In this document: in pieces, positions 1 to 12,300 of the stretch
Numbering within the stretch: the first letter of the stretch is position 1
Layout of the letters: each line of letters starts with the position of its first letter
DNA from: Sabellastarte sp. h YS-2021
Taxonomy: Eukaryota; Annelida; Polychaeta; Sabellida; Sabellidae
DNA: 64,000 nucleotides
Reading direction: 5' to 3'
Assembly: GCA_964017235.1 (NCBI GenBank)
Contig: OZ024935.1
Location: 5,704,001 to 5,768,000 of the forward strand
Notes under the pieces: model-generated
Told to the model about the DNA's origin: nothing
Database searches by the model: none
The model's input: the letters and a program-made list of their open reading frames with translations, nothing else
Position numbers and translations under genes: made by a program

Positions 1-89
1 ACTCAGTTGGGTGAAATATCACCAAATTTAGTTAAACACGGGTGGCATATTTTATATTTTGTCTTTTTGTGTGTTTTTTACCAACTCAG

Positions 90-362
90 TGGGATGGAAA
101 AATGATTGTCAAGATCCAGATTTGTGCCAGTGTAGATCAGATATCATATTATGCAGGAATATCTCTGAAAAACCTAAGATTTATTTTGAAAATCCAAATG
201 AAATCAAGCAATTTTGCATCAGTGCTTTTTATTTAAATGAGGTAGGGTTTCTTGATGTCTTCATAGATTCAGAATTGTTCAGTTTGTTTAGAGATGTGAG
301 GATAAATTGCTCATTGATCCACCAAAAACGAAGCCAAGTTGGATATATGATAGAAGCACCAG
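90..362 (+). CDS. Internal exon of an unidentified, probably extracellular protein
   Basis: Open exon of 273 bp. It is preceded by a pyrimidine-rich acceptor (tttttaccaactcag ends at 89) and followed by a consensus donor (GTGAGT from 363). Both borders are phase 1 and the length is exactly 91 codons, so the exon is symmetric 1-1, the class typical of shuffled extracellular modules. The peptide starts with a Cys cluster, NDCQDPDLCQC then ILC, reminiscent of a leucine-rich-repeat N-terminal cap. It continues with hydrophobic stretches (FCISAFYL, VGFLDVFI, ELFSLF) and another Cys (INCSLI). Flanking exons lie outside the window or were not recognised. The family is not identified. The LRR-cap idea is a guess from Cys spacing. 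The paired splice sites make this the best host exon in the window. Confidence 0.55.
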
Positions 363-683
363 GTGAGTTAAAATATTTGCATTATCAAAATAAGTAAACA
401 GAGGCAAATATTAATATTTTCTGTATTTTGTATAAATGTAAATAAGATATACAAGCATGTATTGTCAATGAGAGCTGCTAAAAATGAAGACTTCTGATGA
501 TCCCTGATTATTTTATTATCTTTCAAATTCGGACAATTATTCATAGATATTTCACAATCAAAACAATTATTGCACATTTCATATGTTTTCTCTTTTTGAT
601 TAAAGTTTGTTTGAATAAAAACAATCTGTGAATGTGAATGGTTTGATGGAATATTAGGGTCATTTTTTTTGTAATTTGGTCAC
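363..683. other. Intronic/intergenic sequence, nothing recognised
   Basis: AT-rich sequence between the plus-strand exon and the minus-strand exon. No conserved coding or RNA feature was seen. Confidence 0.5.
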
Positions 684-871
684 CTGTTCACTCTTGGGTC
701 TCCAAATTTACATCCATGGCTGTTCCCTCCGGATGGGTCAATGGGGTCATAAAGTGATCGAGTTACACAATTCCATATCTCATCATATGTGCTACATTTA
801 CATACACTTGAGAGTGTAAAAAACCATGGAAACCCCCCCAAAAATATAATCCATAATTGAAATATTTTCAT
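684..871 (-). CDS. Possible small secreted-peptide exon, minus strand
   Basis: Read on the minus strand, an ATG at 871-869 opens a frame beginning MKIFQLWIIFLGGFPWFF, which looks like a signal peptide. It is followed by a Cys- and Trp-containing segment with the pieces YDEIWNCVTRSLYDPIDPS and HGCKFGDPRV. The frame meets a plausible donor (AACAG|GTGACC) at 684/683. Alternatively it is an internal exon whose acceptor lies near 806-790. A clearly related but decayed copy occurs at 2288-2390, where the donor (GTGAGC) is still present. A repeated exon with a conserved splice site argues for real coding ancestry. The family is not recognised, and the signal peptide could be intronic sequence that happens to be open. 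Confidence 0.35.
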
Positions 872-879
872 ATGAACTG

Positions 880-2280
880 TGTACTGTAACTCTAGGGCAC
901 TCTAACAGTTTGAACTTTTCTGTGTAAACTATCAGTTGAACTTGTCAATGTTCAATCTTTTATAGAATAACAGAGTGTTAACCATTTGCTGAATTTTCAT
1001 TTGATGAACATGTCTGTCCTAATCAATTGCAGATTTTTTTTCCAGTGTTGATCTCTTGCTGACCCTGTCAGTGGTAAACATCTGCTGAACTTGTTAGCAT
1101 AAAACTTTGCTGAACATACCAGTGTTAATTATTGTAAATGTCAAACATTTGCTGAACATGTCTGTTAATTGTTTACCGAACCTGTCAGTGTTAATCATTT
1201 GCTGAACTAGCCTGAGCTAATTATTGGCTGAACTTGTCTGGGTAAATCTTCTGCAGAACTTTTGAGTATTAACCAAATGTTGAACATGTCAATGTTTATA
1301 TTATACAAAAATAGAATATCTGTATTTGATATCTGCACTGTAACTCTTCAGCCACTTGCTGAATCTGACCCATTTGCTGAATTATTTATTTCTTAATTAT
1401 TTTTGTTGAAAAAAGATCTGTACTTTCTCTTGCTGAACTTGTCAGTGTTAAATACTTGCCGAACATGTCAATGTTAATCATTTTATAAACTTGTCAGAGC
1501 TAATATTTTGATGAATTTCTCAGTGTTATTGATTGGCCAAACATGTCTCTGCCAACCTGTTATTGATTTTCTTGTGGTGCTCTTGTGCTGACTTTGTGGA
1601 TGTTAAACGTCAGTGTTAATATTTTGTTGAGTTTGTCAGTGTCAACCATTCGAGTGTTATTCTCTTGCTGGCTTTGCGGGTGTTAAACATTTGCTGAACC
1701 CGTAAGTGCTAATCATTTGCTGAACTTGTCAGTGTCAATTATTTGGTGAACTTCTCTGTGTTAATCATTTGTGGAACTTGTGAATATTAACCATTTCTAA
1801 TCATGTTAATGTTAATCATTTGTGGAACTTGTCAGTATTAACCATTTACAGACGTTGTCAGTGTTAATATTTAGTGTTAGTGTTGCATTAGTGTTAATAT
1901 TTTGCTGATCTTCTCATCGAAATCATTTGCTAATCTTGTCTGTGCTAACTTTTTGCTGAGCCTTTCACTGTTAATTTTTCCTGACTTTGTCATTGTTTAC
2001 CATTTGCTAAACTTGTGTTAAACATTTGCTGAACCTGTCTGTGCTAATGATTTGTTGAAATTGCCGGTGTCAATTATTTGTAGAACTCAAGAGTATTAAC
2101 CATTTGCTGAACCTGTCTGTGCTAATTATTAGTAGAATTCATGAGTGTTAACCATTGGTTAAACTTGTCAACATTAGTTTTTGTTGAACCTGTTTGTGTC
2201 AACAAATTGCTGAACTCTTCAGTGTCAACCATTTACTGAACATGTTTGTGATAACCATATGCTGTACTTGTTCATTTGCT
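880..2280. repeat. Degenerate ~26-bp tandem repeat, first block
   Basis: About 1.4 kb is built from a drifting unit close to catttgctgaacttgtcagt followed by gttaac. Motifs TTGCTGAAC, TGTCAGTG and GTTAAYCATT recur throughout with many substitutions and small indels. No unit is clean, so this is an old minisatellite. It separates the two copies of the minus-strand exon. Confidence 0.75.
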
Positions 2281-2400
2281 CACCTATAGGTCTCCAGGAC
2301 CCACATCCAGGGATGTCCCTGCCCTTAACATGGGTCATTGGCGTCTCCAATCACCCAGTTTCACAACTCCATAACAATTCTTGTGTCTGTCCTTTCTAAA
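2281..2400 (-). pseudogene. Decayed second copy of the 684-871 exon
   Basis: On the minus strand this aligns with the 684-871 exon. Shared blocks include TGACCCAT, CATGGATGT versus CCTGGATGT, and GGAGACC just before a donor GTGAGC. An in-frame TGA falls inside the block, so the copy is not functional. Downstream flanks also match (aatata followed by ctgtaactgtaaggcattct), so a block of more than 250 bp was duplicated, not the exon alone. Confidence 0.45.
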
Positions 2401-2499
2401 TATTTTGATTGTTAAAAACTAGGAAAACAGAAAGGTAACTTCAACAAAATATAGGAATATAATACTCGTATTTGATATCTTAACTGTAACTGTAAGGCA

Positions 2500-2740
2500 T
2501 TCTATTAGCTGAGCTTTTCTATGTTAAACTATTTGCTGCACCTATCAGTCTCACTCATTTGTTAGAACATGTCAGTGTTAACGGTTTCCTGAATTGGGTG
2601 TGCATCATGTTAACCATTTGCTGAATATTTCAGTACTGTCAGTTCTGACCATTTACTGAACTTGGCAATGTTAATCCTTTGCTGAGCATGCTAGTGTTAA
2701 TCTTCTGATGAATTTGTCAGTGTTAATCTCATATACATGG
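2500..2740. repeat. Degenerate ~26-bp tandem repeat, second block
   Basis: Continuation of the TTGCTGAAC / GTCAGTGTTAA repeat after the second exon-like copy, fading near 2740. Confidence 0.65.
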
Positions 2741-3390
2741 ACATGTACAATGCAGCATTCACTCCCATCAAGAATGTGCACTAATTAGGTGTCTAACTTA
2801 GTTAACTGTATTCTTAAGAAGGAATTAATATACACAAAAGTAAGAGCTTTCACCGAAATAAACATCATTAAAATTTTGTAATAGAATTGAAGCAGTGTTA
2901 TCTTTTAGAATCCGATAAGTTTTATTAACTAATGAAGCTTGCTTGTTGATGGTTACCGAAAAATACCATATTTCCTTCGATTGTATCGAAAAGTGGCTGT
3001 TAGTTGAGGTATAGTATCTGCTTTTAAATGATCATGTCATTCTTTATAAAATTGAACTGATTGATACTGTAATGTGTCTCCCTCAAGATTTAGTCTTTAC
3101 ATGACAAGTATTTTCATATCTTTTTAGTTTTTGGAAAATATCACGGTCCCATCAACCTCCCTGTAAAAAAAAAGAAGAGTCTTGATGTAAATGGCTTGTA
3201 AATACAATATAATGTTTCCAATGTGTTTTGTTGTGATATGTGCAAGGGTATCAGAATACGTGCCCTTTTTATACAGTGACATGTTCATAAGAAGTAATGC
3301 TATTTTTGTTGCTAGTATATATCAACCATTTGACTTTAATTGTATTTTTGTAGACATGTTCTGATTAATCGATCTTAATCCAAATCTGTT
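2741..3390. other. AT-rich spacer, nothing recognised
   Basis: No coding, repeat or RNA feature supported. There is a short A-run near 3166. Confidence 0.5.
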
Positions 3391-5452
3391 ATGTACTTTT
3401 GGAGTAAACTCAAACAATTATTCAATGATCCAAGTGAAATAGGTGTGTTGTCGGTAAATTGTCAAGGCTTATGGGACAGAAACAAATACAATGACGATTT
3501 AAACTGTCTTAAAAAATTAAATGCATCAGTAAGTCCAAATACAATCATTATTCCATTTTTGTGGCTGAAAACCAAGGAAATCCTAAGGCTTTGTGGAACT
3601 GTTTCAAAAAGATTTTACACAGGTCCTCTGTTGCTGTTCTACCAGACTACACAAATAAAAGCGACCTTGCGAACACCTTGTGTAAGTTCTTCTATGACAA
3701 AATCCTTAAAATAAGATCCACACAACAGTCATCAATACCATCTTCAGTTACTAGACCCAACCCCACTAAAAGTACTCTGTCCTCTTTCAAACCTGTGTCC
3801 GAGGAAGACCTACTCAAAATTCTAAAGTCCTCATCATCCAAATCGTGTGACCTTGACCCGATTCCAACATCACTGGTCAAGGAGTGTGCTGATATTCTCA
3901 TTACCCCCATCACTAAAATTGAAAATTATTCAATCAAAGAAGGGAGTTTCCCCAACTGTTTTAAGATGGCATATGTCACCCCCCTTCAAAAGAAGCCGAG
4001 CCTTGATATAAATATCCTCAAAAACTACAGGCCAGTGTCAAACCTCAGCTTTATATCAAAACTTATTTAGAAGGTGGTGGCAAAACAGTTTACTTAATTT
4101 ATTTTGCGCGAGGGGCTCTTAAATGTCAACCAGTCTTCTTACAAGATTTCCCACTCCACTGAAACCGCATTGTTGAAGATTCAAAATGATATAGCTCTCA
4201 GTGGACTCAGGAAAGGCAATGGCCCTGACATTATTAGACCTACCGGCGGTATTTGATATGATTGATCATTCTCTTTTATATGACTGCTTGCATGACTGGT
4301 TTAGTCTAGATGTTACTGTTTTGTCGTGGATCAAATCATACCTTTCAAATCGTAATCAGAAAATTAAAATAGGTGATAGTTTCTCTGAGGCGGTAATTCT
4401 CCCTTTTGGAGTCCCCCAAGGCTCTGTATTGGGTCCTCTCTTTTTCACTCTCTACACTAGTCCCCTCAGTCAAGTTATTTGAAAATTCAATGTTACTCAT
4501 TACCTATATGCCGATGACACCCAGATCTACCTAGCAGTTGACTCCAGGAACTAGCATGGATTCTAGCATGGAAGAGCAAGTGTCTCAAGTCTGTACAGGA
4601 GTGGATGGATGGTGTCTAACTAAAACTAAACCCAGAAAAAACCGAATGTATCATTATAGGTCAAAAAGCCACCAGAGAGCCGCTGTTCCACTCCTCCAAA
4701 AGGATATCTCTCTGTCGGTGGAAGTAAAGAATCTGGGTGTTATTTTCGACTAGGACAACTCCTTTGACAATCATGTTGCTAAGGTTTGTCGAGCATGTTA
4801 CTATCATCTTCGTAATTTGCGATGAATTCGCAAATTCCTTGCTGCTGAGACTGCAATACTTCGGGCACATGCTATGGTCAGTAGTCATCTAGACTACTGT
4901 AACTCTTTAGTCTATGGGGTAAGCAAGTCCAACATAGCCAAACTACAGAGAGTCCAGAATGCTCATTGCAACATCATCTTCAGACTTGACAAAATGAGTC
5001 ATGTTACACCCTTTTTGAAAACACTCCACTGGCTCCCAATTCAACATTGCATCCTCTTTAAGTATAATCTCTTGGTATTCAAGGCTGTTAATCTTTCACA
5101 GCCCCCGTATCTTTCAGCTTTAATAAGATTGAGCAATCGCGGCAACAGGCTATCTGTCTCCTCAACCCGCCCTAAGAAGCACATAGGCAGGGGTGGCTTT
5201 GCAGTAGCCCCACCAGCTGAATAGAACAAGCTGGCACAGACTGTCAGATCTCAGCAAACAATATATGGTTTCAGAAGCCAGCTAAAGACTTACTTGTCTA
5301 GTCTGGGTTATCCCCCCCTTTAGTTACACCCTGGCGGGCGCTTTTTAGATGTCAACCCATGTCTGTCCCTGGACTCTCTCTTCTTGGACCTAAGCGCATT
5401 AGAGGATTTGTATCAACTGTGCTCTCTATAAATCCTACTATTATTATTATTT
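3391..5452 (+). pseudogene. Broken CR1/L2-group non-LTR retrotransposon
   Basis: Decayed LINE. At 3436-3520 an endonuclease-like start is visible (IGVLSVNCQGLWDRNKYND). The sequence then jumps into the region before the reverse transcriptase, an internal deletion. RT landmarks follow in order: NYRPVSNLSFISKL (~4023-4065), motif A as FDMIDHS (~4252-4272), motif B as GVPQGSVLGP (~4409-4438) and motif C as YADDTQIY (~4507-4530). The post-RT signature LDYCNSLVYG and LHWLPIQ lies at 4890-5045. Stops and frameshifts separate these blocks (for example at 4066-4070 and 4479-4482). The 3' end is an ATT microsatellite at 5430-5452, as in CR1/L2-type elements. Reverse transcription in cis was the ancestral role. 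This copy cannot encode it. Confidence 0.85.
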
Positions 5453-7623
5453 TACAGATAAAAAAATCAACTCTTTTTTCGAAATCCCGGAATCGCAAGG
5501 CTGGTTGCTGTTAAGAGGGATGTAAAACCCCCAAACATCAACTTTGCAAAGGTTGGGAAGAGGGGAGGGATAACTACGATAAGTAGTACCAAGAGGAAAT
5601 TCATCAACTATAAAATAACAAGAAACCACTGCCAAGGCATGTAATAATAAGTAAATGGGAAAATCCAGATCTTAGTTTGTGATTTGGATCACTGTCACAA
5701 TTTAATAATTTCTAAGTTGGACTAAGTCTAAGTTTTTAGTGAAGGTGCACCCATAATTATTGGCATAATTTTGATAAATAAATGAGCATGAATTCCATAT
5801 TGACTTAGTAATTAATGTACCTTTATTTAAAACTAGTTATTAAATGGATCAGTGAATGTCAGAATGTAGCTTTTTTTGCAATGAAGTGTTGCATTAGTGA
5901 CTCAATGGCGGAAACACCAATGTCCTTATCCTAAAATTACAGATTTGCTGTTTTGTATTATGTTTTTTGCAGTTTAATCTAAACGATCTAAAATTGAAAG
6001 AAATGTTCAAGTAGTCACAAGATGTCATGAGCTTGCTTTTTCATTTTTATTCAGGAATTTTAATTGCACTTGTACAATCCCGGGGTAGAAAAGAACTATT
6101 TTGTTTTGTTTTGTTTTTCATAATAGTGCAAGTCAGATATGATGACTGCACCTACACAGTGTAAAACCTTACAATTACAATAAGCTTTAAGAATGCAGTA
6201 GAACCTCAATAAACTGAACTCAATGGGGACATTAATAAGATAAGATAAACGAGAGGTTCAGATAGATGAAGGAACATGAAATTTACGGTCTATGGGCTAC
6301 CAAGTGGATGATAAAAAAGGCTGCGAATGGTTACTCGAGCCTCAATAGAGGAGTTAATCTTTGCTATTATTCGAGTCAAGTACCTGGTAAGTTGTAATGA
6401 AACGTTTGTGTAAAATATGCTACATTTCAGCATTTCCATCACATAATATCAAGTAAAATTGTTGTTTTTTGCTTGAAAACGTATAATTTACTCCATATTT
6501 TATAATATACTAAAGTTTTGTTTGCAAAATCGACTGTTTCTTTACAGAAGATTCCTAATAATACATACTAAATCTCATGGTTACTCGAATTTGGGGTGGT
6601 TGCCAGAGGGACAGTACTCGGTGCTGTATTGTAGAACCCTTTCCAGCCCTAGTGATAATTGAAGAACAATGCCTTTAGGTACTAAATATATATGTGGGTG
6701 GTCATTGATGAAGTAGTTACATATATTTCTGCAATATAATATAACTGACCTTCTAATTGTGACTTATTTGCTTCATTTCTGTGGATATTATAATTTTTAT
6801 TTAAAATATTATGCAGACTTGAGCTGGCTGTGTTCGGTTGGTACACTCATTGTTGAGGATTCATTTTGGATAAATGTTGTCATGTCTGGGAGACTATTAA
6901 TTGTTAAACCTTTGCACATTTTCAGTGATTGGTTTTGTTTGGTTGGTAATCATTTGCTAATGTTATTCTTTCAGTGCATATTGTCAGTGTGTGAATTCTA
7001 CTCTGGGAGATTATAAATTGCAAAACTCAATGGAACATTATTTCAATGACTGGCATTTTATCAAAGAAGTTGTGTAGTGGGGTCGTGTAAATGAATTAAT
7101 CCCTCACCTTATGAAACAATGGTGATAAAGATCTTGAGGAAGTTATACTTTTTTGTAGTGGTGATATCGGTTACAGAAATCAAAACAAAAATTTGTTTCC
7201 CACTTATCATGATAATGTATCACATGTGTATCATATATCATATGTATTATATGAAAAAAGTCACACCAGTGTACTGTTGTGGTTGAATGCGAATTTTAGA
7301 CATGGATTCCAAAAGCGGAAATTTGGCAAAAAATTGGGTATGTTTGATTTATGAAATGCAAAGAAATAAGTTTTCAAATGCGTACATAACCTTTAACTCA
7401 TATTTAAATAAGAACCAGTGTTGCTATATAAGTATCTAGCTAGTTCATCAGATACAACAGTTCAATGTTTTGATTAACTTGGGAGATGCCAAAGCAATAT
7501 GATCTTTGGTATCCCAGATTCATTGTAGTTTTAATAGCCAAACTTTACTAACGTATAATAATAATACTCCCAGTATTTTTCTCAATCTATGTTAAACCCT
7601 AAAGTACCACTGTTTAATTTCAG
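5453..7623. other. AT-rich spacer with possible MITE fragment
   Basis: Mostly unremarkable AT-rich DNA. At 6197-6270 the sequence cagtagaacctcaataaact resembles the terminal repeat of pogo/Tigger-like elements, and a reverse-oriented relative, gtagaaccctttcc, occurs at 6630. A short foldback element may span 6197-6645, but I could not confirm its target-site duplication. Confidence 0.3.
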
Positions 7624-8151
7624 CGGACAGTGTCAACAATGTCCAGTCAGTCAAGGATCCTGTTGCTTTTCTACCTCCACCTGCCCAGGCAGAGGAGGAC
7701 TGTATACCGAAAAGCCCACATGATCTTACAAAACTCCCCAAAAAGATGTGCTAGTGGATCATTGTTTGAACCAATTAAACCAAAACAGAAATCTGCCACT
7801 TTTATACATAAAAACAAAAAGCGGTGAATTAATCTGATGGTTGCTCCACTGTTAAAAGTGCACCATCAACTCCATCTGGTAATAACACATACCCTTTATG
7901 TGGCAAGAAATTTCAAAAGAAATTGTTTAACATTCTCTTTGAAATTAAAGATGAAATTAAAACACTGAAGGGTCAAGCCACACAGGGACATATTCCTTTA
8001 AACATTGCAAGAATGGGTTCTGCAAAGGCTGTTTTTGACTTTGACAGCAAACTTCAAGAAGATGGCAATTTACAGGGTTCTCTGAAATGTGCTCTGAAAA
8101 AGGTTGGAGGGCCATCAATTGAAAATTTTATAACCGACATAATGAAAAAGT
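7624..8151 (+). pseudogene. DUF4806-like exon with frameshifts
   Basis: Bounded by an acceptor (tttaatttcag, ending 7623) and a strong donor (GTAAGT from 8152). The reading frame must switch twice. ADSVNNVQSVKDPVAFLPPP opens the exon. A second frame supplies a basic stretch. The third, from about 7830, gives YPLCGKKFQKKLFNILFEIK and then FDSKLQEDGNLQGS and VGGPSIENFITDIM. That last segment fits the start of the DUF4806 domain: a short helix with a KL pair, then an IGG-type turn, then a helix before IMK. DUF4806 is a domain of unknown function that is frequent in metazoan and transposon-linked proteins. The intact donor suggests recent decay. No downstream exon was found. Confidence 0.45.
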
Positions 8152-8159
8152 AAGTATCC

Positions 8160-8500
8160 AAATAATTGAGGGACTACTATAACAGTTTGTTTCCATGACA
8201 AGAGATTGTGGTTTCTACATAATATTAATGTGAAGCACATGGTAGGTCAAACGGTAGGATTTTCACAATACTACATTACTGCAGCTAAATAATATACTGT
8301 ATTGTAGTCTGCCATGCATATTTTTCATCTAATATTTGTAAAACACCAGGGGTGTGACAAATCCAAATAATTACGGTGAATTAATCATGCATGAAACATT
8401 GAGCCCTGGTGAAATTAATTCTGCATCTTGACAGGAAACACAATTTAACTAGACTAATGCATCGGAGAACTGATGCAAATTTGTATACACTGAAAAAACA
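8160..8500. other. Spacer, nothing recognised
   Basis: AT-rich, no supported feature. Confidence 0.5.
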
Positions 8501-8504
8501 ACTC

Positions 8505-9090
8505 ACCAAAGCCAATGAACCATTGTTTGACCTTGAAGGAGGGGCCCAAGGTCAAATCTGAAAACAACAGAAAATTCCCAGCCCATGACTTCCTATAAGT
8601 TGGTTTCACATTGTAAACCTCTAGGACCAATAATAAGCAGGTTATAAAGACTTTTAAGTTGGGCTATCCTTATTTGACTTGGAGAAGGGGTCAAAGGTCA
8701 AGTCTGACCACACCAGAAGATTCCCAGCCCATGATTTCATTTAAGTTAGTTTACCATCCCAAACCTGTACAACAAATAATAAGTGAATTATAAGCACTTT
8801 AAAGTTTGGCTATCCTCATTTGACCTTGAAGGAGAGGTCCAAGGTCAAATCAGATCACATCAAAAGATTCACAGGACATGATTTCCTATAGCTTGGTTTA
8901 CCATTCCAAACCTCTAGGACCAATAATAAGCAAGTTCTAAGCACTTTTAAGTTTGGCTATCCTCGTTTGACCTTGAAGGAGAGATCCAAGGTAAAATCTG
9001 ACAACACCAAAAGTTTCCAGCCGATGATTTCCTATAGGTTGGTTTATCATCCCAAAACTCAAGGACCAATAATAAGGGGGATATAAGCAC
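8505..9090. repeat. ~147-bp tandem repeat, four units, with paired TGACCTTG/CAAGGTCA
   Basis: Four head-to-tail units spaced about 147 bp apart (for example TGACCTTG at 8528, 8821 and 8968). Each unit runs through landmarks gttggtttaccatcccaaac, aggaccaataataagc, aagcacttttaagtttggct, tgaccttgaagga, ccaaggtcaaatctgacc and cccagcccatgatttccta. Two units contain the perfect inverted pair TTTGACCTTG and CAAGGTCAAA with an 11-bp spacer (8526-8556 and 8819-8849). The same family recurs at 17.5-17.7, 18.25-18.64, 57.6-57.73 and 58.9-59.13 kb. Confidence 0.8.
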
Positions 9091-9094
9091 TTTT

Positions 9095-9325
9095 TATGAC
9101 TGACAAAGAAACGCCCATGGTGGCCATATTGTTTTTCAAAATGAGGACAGACCCTGAGAATTTGAGATCTCTACCTATAATACCCTTTGCTCTAGAGGGT
9201 CACCAAAAGTCCTTACTAAAAGTCAAAAAGACGCCCATAGCAACCATCTTGTTTTTCAAAATGAGGCCAAAAATATTGGATACAACAATGGAGATTCTGG
9301 TGATCAAAAATATGTTACGATTAAA
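9095..9325. repeat. Two ~140-bp units with ttgtttttcaaaatgagg
   Basis: Two diverged copies of a block containing gccatattgtttttcaaaat followed by gagg. It is the same family as 18780-19060 and, as there, it directly follows the TGACCTTG repeat. The two families therefore travel together. Confidence 0.6.
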
Positions 9326-12300
9326 GCCTTGAATCTGTTTATTTAGGTCATGTTACCATATTAAAAGGTGAATATTCTGTCACAAATGGTACATTAAGCA
9401 ATTACATGTAAGTATGGTGTGTTATTAATGTTTTCTATGGGAAAAATTAACCAGTTTGATAATAGTTTATATACGGTATGCATGAGCAGTCGACGTTGAA
9501 AATTGAGATTGAATTTTCATTTAATTTGGCTCATTTACTGAGTGTTGATTACTGGGTTGCACCCCTCATAAAAACTATAACTGTATGTATAAGTGTTCTA
9601 TTTATGTGACTTGTTTAAAAAATTAGGCAATATAATAACAATAATTGTTTTATTTAGACTGGTTATAGTCAATGAACCTTTTCTGACGTGTCAATTATTT
9701 TGAATGTTTAGACTGATGATTGTGTCCTGCATTGAGGAATTCAACATGCAGGGAAGGGGAGAAACAAGCCTTCTGTAACACTGTAACTAACAGAGTTATA
9801 GCTGGTAAATATACTTAATATACTTAGTGATTGATAATTAAAATTAATTACATTCCCAGGTAAAGTCTTACCTATTTTGGATTCACCCATTTATCAATGT
9901 TGCATATATTTTGTTTGGCTTTAAAATTACAACCAGTCCTTGCAACTCCATAGTCCTCTCTATTTATATATCCTTATCGATGAAAGTACCTGTCATTTGG
10001 GCTTAAATGATTTGGTGGTCATTGCTGTGCCTGTGTTATTTTGTACAATATACAAATAACCATTTAAAAAGTTTAAAAAATGATATCATTGAAGGAAGAT
10101 TGGAAAAACTAATGAAAAGTTATTATCATAATTGTGGTAAACACCCAATGATTCAAATAAAAACATGTCGGAAGTGTAAGAGATGCCTGGGAATATGTTG
10201 ACATTGAGTCAGTGTAATTTAGTTTGAATTAGTTTAAATTATGGCTGTCTTGACAAGCCTACATAAATCTTTCAATGCTGAACTATGCCGATCTATTTCA
10301 ATTTAGTTTAAATAATGTAAGGTGATGAAGATCTATAACTTTGTTTGGGATAGGTAATATTGTCAAACTTATAAACAGGCTCTGTTAAGCTATTGCCATT
10401 CATAGAAACTCTTAAACGCATACAATGTTACTGTGGTATTTGTTAACAAATAAGTACTAAAACTGCCTCAGTTAAATGAGAATAGGAATCACTTCGGTAT
10501 CTACATGTAACATATATTAACAAATCATAAAAGTTCTTAAAATTGAGCTTCAATTCATTCATAAAGGGAAATATTGAAATATAGTTATGTTTTATATTTT
10601 CCGAGTGTGTTATGGAGCAGCATGACATCAGTGAAAAATAGTATATCACATAATAAATAATCTGAAATGGCCCCATTCACAAAAATGGGAACAAAAGTAG
10701 GAAAGTAAGATACAGATCAAAAGTGCTGAAATTTATTACAACTGCTGACATGATATTAAAAGTGATGATATTGTTTCAGCGGTGCATGAAATTTTGTCAA
10801 ATCATTGTAATTATATGGTACATATTTGTCAGGGGTGTGACAACGTGATCCATGCTCGATAAACAGAAATCTATATCTCAGAAGCTGTAAGATGTAGGAA
10901 ATTGATATTTGGTAGGGACATTAGTCAGGTGGTTATAGGCGTGCAACGTCATGGTGTGACCTGGATTTGACCTTTGATTTTATTTTGCCTATTTTATGCT
11001 ATTTTAACTCTCTACAGGGATATGTGATACTATTTTATCTCTCTTATATCTGTCACACCTTTTTACTTGAATCTTGGTTGTTGCACTTTTGGGTGACTTT
11101 TTATGTAGATTAATTTAGCACTGTTAAAGCCATATTGGAATTCATTAAGGGTTTTACTTTTGCAGCTTCCCATTGTAACTGATGTTATTGCATCAAGTGA
11201 GTAACAGGTTTTGCAGCAACTACACATATAAGCATATATTGCCACATCAGTATGTATGGGTAATATTCAAAACATTCAAACCAAAATTCAACCATACATA
11301 ATTGTGATATTTTCATTGACAGCTATTCTCCATTTAAGAAATTTTACAGCTTTGTAACTTTTAGTTTATTGAAATTGTCTTGTTTTAATGCTTAATTTTT
11401 ACATGCAGTGCTTTGAAAGTATCCCAATCAGTGTACAGTTTCACTACTTCTATATCTCATGGTGTTGAAAAATATTTCCCCAGGCTGTGAGGTACGGGCA
11501 TCTTGGATGCTATCTTTTATTTTTAAAGTACTATCTAACTGGTTACATTTTTATGTAGTAAACATTAATAACATTAAATAACACAATGCACCATTTTGGA
11601 TGTAATATTCAATATTTTACATGGTATGAGCCAATGCAAACAATTAAAGATTTTATCTTAATATATTTTTCATATATGGAAGACTCCATATTGGATGTTT
11701 CTTGCTATCAAACTGCATACTCAACTTTGCAAGGGCTTTATGTCAAGCCAAAATTTCATCCACAAGCAATCGACTCCAATTATTTATAATCATCACACCC
11801 TTACATATTGTGTCTACCTTTGTTTACTGTGAAATTCATTTTTATGTTCTGCGTTTTGTATTATTTGAAACTATATGATTGTAAATATGTATATCTTATT
11901 TAGTCTCAGTAACTATGATTCTATTTTTTATTGGAGTTTAGAGTCACTTTCAACACATTACACAGAACAGGCTATATCACTTTAGATGGCTTATTAGTGG
12001 AAGAAAATTAAACAGATGTGTAGGTCAAGGTGTCTCCTCTGTAAACCACCACTTTGTACATGTGGTAAAAGTTTGTTGTATGCTGAACAAAGGATTTGAT
12101 TATATTCATTTTTGGTTGAAATGTCTATGTCAGGGAGTCTCATGCAATTCATTTAAATTCTGCAGTGAATCCAAGTAAAAGTTGGGTAATAGCAACTGTT
12201 TATGAATATCAGTCCTTATATGCCACCCAGCATAAATGCTGATGACAAAATAAAAATGTCACATGGTCATGTGTCCTGTATGTCCAGAGGCAGATAAAGG

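Noticed and set aside
880..2740. CRISPR-like array
   Set aside because: Repeats are degenerate and contiguous with no unique spacers, in a eukaryotic context.
10007..10201. 64-codon frame with a C-terminal CxxC pair (TCRKCKRCLGIC)
   Set aside because: Too short, no domain, and no splice or repeat support.
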